Source: Pseudomonas wenzhouensis (GTDB lineage Bacteria; Pseudomonadota; Gammaproteobacteria; Pseudomonadales; Pseudomonadaceae). From it: a stretch of DNA of 64,000 nt. The stretch spans positions 186,001 through 250,000 of the forward strand of contig NZ_CP072610.1 in the NCBI RefSeq assembly GCF_021029445.1. The letters run 5' to 3'. A program made the translations under genes and the position numbers. This document shows positions 59,501 to 64,000 of the stretch, in pieces (the first letter of the stretch is position 1; each line of letters starts with the position of its first letter). Below the pieces are notes generated by a model. The model saw only the letters and a list, made by a program, of their open reading frames with translations. It was not told where the DNA came from and searched no databases.

Positions 59501-62383
59501 ATGACCGCCACGACTAGCGCCGTAGTTCAAGAGGTGACGCTGGACCCGCATCAGGCTGAACGTCAGTTCGCCACGGATATTGCCGTCGAGCGTACCCGAC
59601 TGTTGTTTCAGGGCTCGCGTCTGCCCACTTTGCTCATGCTGCTGGTCGGGCTGGCCTGCAGCCTCTTGCTGTGGAGTCAGCAGAGTGCGCCATTGCTTGC
59701 GGCCTGGCTGGGCTGGGTGGTGTTGCTGGTGCTGTTGCGCCTGACTCAGGTGAATGCCTTCAACCAGGCGCTGCCCAGTCGCCAGGCCGAACCCTACTGG
59801 CGCCGCATCTTCCTCTTCGGTGCCGGAGCCTCCGGCCTGACCCTGGCCTTCGCCGTGATCGTGCTGGTGCCGGCCGAAGTGTTCTATCAGCAGGCACTGG
59901 TCTATGGCCTGATCGCCGCGGCGATTCTTTCGGCCAGCGTGGCCTATGCCGTCAGCCTGTCCGCCTTTCTGAGTTTCGCCCTGCCCTGCCTGGTGCCTTC
60001 GGCGGCCTTCCTGCTGCTGGCCGACAACAGCATGCAACGCGGCTGGGGTTTGCTCGGGGTGATTCTGTTTCTCGCCCTGCTGGTGGTGGCCTGGCAGGTC
60101 AATCGCCTGGTGCAGCGCAGCCTGCTGCAGCGTTTTCACAACCTGGCGCTGATCAGCAACCTGGAACATGCCAAGCAGCGTGCCGAGGGGCTCAACGAGG
60201 AGCTGGCGCGCGAGGTGGAGCAGCGCCGTCGTGCCGAACGCGAATTGCGCGGCGCCCATGGCGCGCTGGAAATGCGCGTGGCCGAGCGCACGCTGGAACT
60301 GGACGAGGCGACCCACGCCCTGGGCAAGAGCCAGGCGCGCCTGGCCCTGGCCCTGGAGGCCAGTGAGCTGGGCCTGTGGGACTGGGACTTGGACAGCGAC
60401 CAGGTGCACCATTCGCACCTGCGCGAGCTGTTCGGCCTGGAGCCGGAGCAGGTGCAGGTGATGCTGCGCGACCTGACCCCGCGTCTGCACCCGGACGATC
60501 TGCCACGGCTGCGGCGGGCGCTGGTCCAGCACCTCAAGGGGCGCAGCGAGGATTATCAGATCGAGTACCGCGTGCGCCATGTCGATGGCCACTGGGTCTG
60601 GGTCGAAGACCGTGGCCGCGCCGTCGAGCGCGACGCCGCCGGCCGTGTACGGCGTATGCTCGGCACGCGACGTGACGTCAGCGCGCGGCGTCAGCAGGAG
60701 CAGCAGCAACTTCTGGCCGCCACCGTGTTCGAGGCGGCCAGCGAAGGCATCTTCATTCTCGACCCCGACTACCGCGTGCTGGCGGTCAACCGCGCCTTCA
60801 GCGCGGTGACCGGCTATAGCAGCGAGGAAGTGGTCGGGCGCAGGGTGACCAGCCTGTTCGGCAGTCGTGAGATGAGCCGGCAATACCAGATGATCCGCCA
60901 GGAGCTGGACGGCAGCGGCACCTGGCAGGGCGAACTGATCGAGACGCGCAAGAGCGGCGAGCTCTACCCGCAATGGCTGCAGCTCAATCTGGTGCGCGAT
61001 ACCAGCGGGCGGCCCAGCCATATCGTCGGCTTCTTCGCCGACCTGACCGCGCGGCGCGAGGCCGAGGAACGTCTGCGCTACCTGTCGCACTACGACGACC
61101 TCACCGGCCTGGCCAATCGCAGCCTGTTCAAGGAGCGTCTGCATGAAGCCAGCCAGCGCGCACGGCAGAGTGGCCGCAGCATCGCCCTGGTGCACATCGA
61201 TCTGGATCGCTTCAAGCTGCTCAACGACAGCCTCGGGCATGAGGTGGCGGACCAGTTGCTGCGCCAGATAAGCCGCCGCCTGACCCAGACTGTACCCGAG
61301 GCCGACTGCATCGCGCGGCTGTCGGCTGATGAATTTGCCATCATCCTCGATGCCTATGGCAGCCTTTCCAGCCTGGCGCGGGTTGCCAGTCGGCTGCTGG
61401 CCAAGTTGCGCGTGCCGATGACCGTCGGCGGGCACGAGCTGGTGATCAGTGCCTCGCTGGGCATCAGTCTGCTGCCGGACTACGCCCGCGAGATCAGCGC
61501 ACTGATCAGCCAGGCCAACATGGCCGTGCAACATGCCAAGCACCTGGGTGGCAACACCTTCCAGTTCTTCACCGATAACCTGCAGGCCTGCACCCTGGAG
61601 CGCCTGCAGCTGGAGAACCAGCTGCGCAAGGCCATCGACGAAGGCCAGCTGGAGGTGTTCTACCAGCCCAAACTGAACCTCGCCGACGACCAGCTCAATG
61701 CTGCCGAGGCGCTGGTGCGCTGGCGCCATCCGCAACAGGGCATGGTGCCGCCGAGCGAGTTCATCGGTCTGGCCGAGGAAACCGGGCTGATCGCACCGAT
61801 TGGCGAGTTCGTGCTGCGTCAGGCCTGCCAGCAGGCGTGTGAATGGCAGCGTCAGGGGCTGGCGAAAATCCGTGTGTCGGTGAACATCTCGGTGCATCAG
61901 CTGCGCCAGGGCAACCTCACCAGCCTGGTGCGTCAGGTGCTCGAAGAGACCGGCCTGGCGCCGCAATATCTGGAACTGGAGCTGACCGAAAGCCAGCTGC
62001 TGGACAACGTCGACAGCGTCATCGTCACCTTCCGCCAGCTGCGCGAACTGGGGGTCAAGCTGGCCATCGACGACTTTGGCACCGGCTATTCCTCGCTCAG
62101 TTACCTCAAGCGCTTCCCGGTGCATTACGTGAAGATCGACCAGACCTTCATCCGCGACCTGTCGCCCGGCGGCGAGGATGCGGCGATCACCCGCGCCATC
62201 ATCGCCATGGCCCACAGCCTGGAACTGAAGGTGGTGGCCGAGGGCGTGGAAACCCAGGCGCAGATGGATTTCCTCAAGAGCCAGAACTGCGACGAGATCC
62301 AGGGCTATCTGATCAGCCGTCCGGTGGAGGCCAGTGCCTTCGCCGAGCTGCTGCGGGCGCAGATCGACAACCCACTGGATTGA
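59501..62383 (+). CDS. Membrane PAS-GGDEF-EAL protein, probable c-di-GMP phosphodiesterase
   Basis: A 960-residue protein: N-terminal membrane domain of about five helices (to residue 205), a coiled coil (about 215-275), two PAS domains with PAC tails (about 285-400 and 410-525), GGDEF (about 535-690) and EAL (about 705-955). The GGDEF active loop is degenerate (S608-A-D-E-F612). The EAL domain is intact: E736-A-L738, ELTESQLLD, DDFGTGYSSLSYL, KIDQTFIRDL and EGVET. It should therefore break down c-di-GMP. It stands divergent to uvrD. Confidence 0.94.
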   Translation: MTATTSAVVQEVTLDPHQAERQFATDIAVERTRLLFQGSRLPTLLMLLVGLACSLLLWSQQSAPLLAAWLGWVVLLVLLRLTQVNAFNQALPSRQAEPYWRRIFLFGAGASGLTLAFAVIVLVPAEVFYQQALVYGLIAAAILSASVAYAVSLSAFLSFALPCLVPSAAFLLLADNSMQRGWGLLGVILFLALLVVAWQVNRLVQRSLLQRFHNLALISNLEHAKQRAEGLNEELAREVEQRRRAERELRGAHGALEMRVAERTLELDEATHALGKSQARLALALEASELGLWDWDLDSDQVHHSHLRELFGLEPEQVQVMLRDLTPRLHPDDLPRLRRALVQHLKGRSEDYQIEYRVRHVDGHWVWVEDRGRAVERDAAGRVRRMLGTRRDVSARRQQEQQQLLAATVFEAASEGIFILDPDYRVLAVNRAFSAVTGYSSEEVVGRRVTSLFGSREMSRQYQMIRQELDGSGTWQGELIETRKSGELYPQWLQLNLVRDTSGRPSHIVGFFADLTARREAEERLRYLSHYDDLTGLANRSLFKERLHEASQRARQSGRSIALVHIDLDRFKLLNDSLGHEVADQLLRQISRRLTQTVPEADCIARLSADEFAIILDAYGSLSSLARVASRLLAKLRVPMTVGGHELVISASLGISLLPDYAREISALISQANMAVQHAKHLGGNTFQFFTDNLQACTLERLQLENQLRKAIDEGQLEVFYQPKLNLADDQLNAAEALVRWRHPQQGMVPPSEFIGLAEETGLIAPIGEFVLRQACQQACEWQRQGLAKIRVSVNISVHQLRQGNLTSLVRQVLEETGLAPQYLELELTESQLLDNVDSVIVTFRQLRELGVKLAIDDFGTGYSSLSYLKRFPVHYVKIDQTFIRDLSPGGEDAAITRAIIAMAHSLELKVVAEGVETQAQMDFLKSQNCDEIQGYLISRPVEASAFAELLRAQIDNPLD

Positions 62384-62416
62384 ACGGCGCTTGCTCGCTA
62401 CCCGGGCAGCGTGCGC

Positions 62417-62845
62417 TTACTTGGCGAACAGCTGGCCGATGTCCTTGAACGCCTTGAACTCCAGCGCGTTGCCGCAGGGGTCGAGGAGGAACAAGGTGGC
62501 CTGCTCGCCGACCTGGCCCTTGAAACGCACATAGGGTTCGATGACGAACTTCGTCTTGCGGCTGCTCAGGCGCTCGGCCAGCGCCTCCCAATCGTCCCAG
62601 GCGAGCACCACGCCGAAATGCGGCACCGGCACGTCATGGCCGTCCACCGGGTTGCTGGCGGCTGCTTCCTGATAAGCCATCTTCGGGGCCTCGTGGATCA
62701 CCAACTGGTGGCCGAAGAAATCGAAATCCACCCAGTGCTCACTGCTGCGGCCTTCGGCACAGCCGAATACCTCGCCGTAGAAATGCCGCGCGGCAGCCAG
62801 GTCGTACACGGGAATCGCCAGGTGAAAGGGTGCAAGGGCCATCAC
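62417..62845 (-). CDS. VOC family (glyoxalase/bleomycin-resistance fold) protein
   Basis: A 142-residue vicinal-oxygen-chelate protein: beta-alpha-beta-beta-beta modules begin [20 protein letters not shown] and [16 protein letters not shown]; metal-ligand candidates are His8 (PFHLAIPV), His75-like in PHFGVV and a Glu in [20 protein letters not shown] is the usual end block. The substrate is unknown. It diverges from a LysR gene that may control it. Confidence 0.9.
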   Translation of the reverse strand: MMALAPFHLAIPVYDLAAARHFYGEVFGCAEGRSSEHWVDFDFFGHQLVIHEAPKMAYQEAAASNPVDGHDVPVPHFGVVLAWDDWEALAERLSSRKTKFVIEPYVRFKGQVGEQATLFLLDPCGNALEFKAFKDIGQLFAK

Positions 62846-62986
62846 GGATTACCTCTGATTGTTGTGGGTAGGGCGGGTGCAACCCCGCCATCGATGTTCG
62901 TTGCTCCAGCCTATCAACAGCGAAATTGTCGAAAAGCGAATATTCTTTCGCACAAGCTCAAATAATTTCGATCATTCGAGGCGTCG

Positions 62987-63844
62987 ATGCTGCGTGAACT
63001 GAAAACCTTTATCACCGTCGCCCGTTTGGGCACCTTCGCCGCTGCCGGTCAACAAGTGGGGCTGACCCAATCTGCCGTCAGCGCGCAGATGCGCGTACTG
63101 GAGCAGCACCTCGGCGTGCGCTTGTTCGACCGCAGTGGTCGCGCTGCCGTGCTCAATGCGGCCGGCCGGCATGCCCTGCCGCTAGCCGAGCAGATGCTCG
63201 CGCTGTACGCGCAAATGGCGCTACCGCAGGCGGCCGATCAGTGGCAGGGCGAGCTGCGCGTCGGCGCCATCGCCACCCTGCAGACCGGCCTGCTGGCCGA
63301 GGCGCTGCCGCGCTTTCGGCAACTGGCGCCGTTGGTCGAGCTGAAGCTGGTGCCGGGCGTGTCCTTGCAGCTGTTCAGCCAGCTGGATGCCGGCGAGCTG
63401 GATCTGGCACTGCTGATCAAGCCGCCGTTCCCCCTGCCCAAGGAGCTGCTGGAGGTGCCGCTGGCATGCGAGCCCTTCGTGCTGATCGCGCCGCAGGACG
63501 TGACCGGCGACGACCCGCTGCGCCTGCTGGTCGAGCAACCCTTCGTGCGCTACGACCGCGCCTCGTTCGGTGGGCGCCAGGTGATCCGCTTTCTGCGTGA
63601 ACAGCAGCTGAACGTGCGCGAGGCACTGGAGCTGGATGAGCTGGAAGCCATCGTACGTCTGGTGGAGAACGGCATGGGCGTCGCCCTGGTGCCACGCGCC
63701 GGCCTGTGGCTGCAACGGCCGACGCGCCTGCGGGTGATCGAGCTGGGCGCGCTGACCTTCCATCGCGAACTGGTCGCCCTGGTGCGGCGGGCGCAGCGCC
63801 AGCCGGCGCTGGATTGCCTGCTGGAGTGTTTGCGGCGCTTGTAG
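62987..63844 (+). CDS. LysR family regulator divergent from the VOC gene
   Basis: A 285-residue regulator with winged helix TFAAAGQQVGLTQSAVSAQM (residues about 15-34) and an effector domain starting WQGELRVGAIATLQTGLLAE. In the gap upstream GCGAATATTCTTTCGC (about 62937-62952) is an imperfect palindrome of LysR type. The TAG stop is the first part of a GTAGCCCGGATG repeat. The VOC gene 141 nt away is the likely target. Confidence 0.92.
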   Translation: MLRELKTFITVARLGTFAAAGQQVGLTQSAVSAQMRVLEQHLGVRLFDRSGRAAVLNAAGRHALPLAEQMLALYAQMALPQAADQWQGELRVGAIATLQTGLLAEALPRFRQLAPLVELKLVPGVSLQLFSQLDAGELDLALLIKPPFPLPKELLEVPLACEPFVLIAPQDVTGDDPLRLLVEQPFVRYDRASFGGRQVIRFLREQQLNVREALELDELEAIVRLVENGMGVALVPRAGLWLQRPTRLRVIELGALTFHRELVALVRRAQRQPALDCLLECLRRL

Positions 63845-63863
63845 CCCGGATGCAATCCGGGGC
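63842..63863. repeat. GTAGCCCGGATG repeat, single arm
   Basis: TAGCCCGGATGCAATCCGGG directly continues the last codon of the LysR gene and gives its stop codon. Only one arm of the palindromic form seen at 53776-53837 is clear here. Confidence 0.8.
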
Positions 63864-63926
63864 GCTGGCGGCGGTGCCAGGTGAGCGCTATGGATCGCGG
63901 GGGACTGGCCGCTAGGTTCTGTACGA

Positions 63927-64000
63927 AAAGTGCCTGCGCTCGGTGATGCTTCGTTAAAAATAGGTTCGGAATGCTCATTTACAGCTCGTAAACTCCGCTT
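63927..64000. repeat. Dispersed repeat, copy 2 (cut by window end)
   Basis: Matches 11380-11453, including GGAATGCTCATTTACAGC and GTAAACTCCGCTT. It runs off the end of the window, so its full length is not known. Confidence 0.8.

Noticed and set aside
59336..62215. A 959-codon leftward open frame opposite the GGDEF/EAL gene
   Set aside because: Antisense shadow of a clear multidomain gene; no domain or ribosome site of its own.
59501..62383. Active diguanylate cyclase
   Set aside because: The GGDEF active loop is SADEF, lacking both glycines, so cyclase activity is unlikely.

Overview
The window is a typical GC-rich Pseudomonas chromosome segment. Evidence: the coxBA-ctaG-coxC / SURF1-ctaA-ctaB-SCO block, aspA with a divergent LysR regulator, adhP-purEK, a folE2/dksA2 zinc-starvation cluster and uvrD beside a GGDEF/EAL gene all resemble, from memory, arrangements in P. 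aeruginosa. Many genes match that genus closely, and the gaps carry the short palindromic repeats usual in it. A P. mendocina/oleovorans-like lineage is my guess only. No rRNA, tRNA, CRISPR array, integrase or transposase was recognised.

Layout. 1-0.8 kb: end of a TRAP permease gene plus a DUF1850 gene. 0.8-9.6 kb: aa3-type cytochrome c oxidase structural genes (coxB, coxA, ctaG, coxC) and, convergent with a small membrane protein gene, the assembly and heme A genes (SURF1, a membrane protein, ctaA, ctaB, SCO). 9.6-19.4 kb: amino-acid metabolism (glutaminase, asparaginase, AGCS symporter, aspartase) with their regulators. 19.4-20.3 kb: an AT-rich Mrr-like restriction gene, the clearest sign of transfer. 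20.6-22.8 kb: polyamine binding protein and acetylpolyamine deacetylase. 23.0-27.5 kb: a compact five-gene run, PepSY-PepSY-sialidase-like-membrane protein-LtaS-like phosphotransferase, which I regard as the best candidate for an undescribed envelope system. 27.8-36.5 kb: AraC regulator, adhP, purEK with a terminator-like leader, small secreted proteins, L-serine dehydratase. 36.6-40.6 kb: LysR, DUF2986, exonuclease and cNMP/CBS/nucleotidyltransferase genes.

40.7-45.6 kb is a zinc-starvation cluster: folE2 and a cysteine-poor dksA paralogue diverge from a strong Zur box, followed by two COG0523 GTPases and DUF1826. 45.7-52.7 kb: hydrolase, thioesterase, a gamma-glutamylpolyamine-synthetase-like gene and aminotransferase with a GntR regulator and two identical operators, and an elaA-like acetyltransferase whose reading frame is displaced by a 7-bp tandem duplication. 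52.8-64 kb: Tim44-domain protein, TetR, two tandem TRAP solute-binding lipoproteins with no permease beside them, uvrD, an EAL phosphodiesterase with a degenerate GGDEF site, a VOC protein and a LysR regulator.

Several repeat families fill the intergenic gaps. One of them, beginning GTAGCCCGGATG, supplies the TAG stop codon of three unrelated regulator genes. The gene starts given were chosen by ribosome-binding sites, signal peptides and family N-termini, and often differ from the longest open frame.
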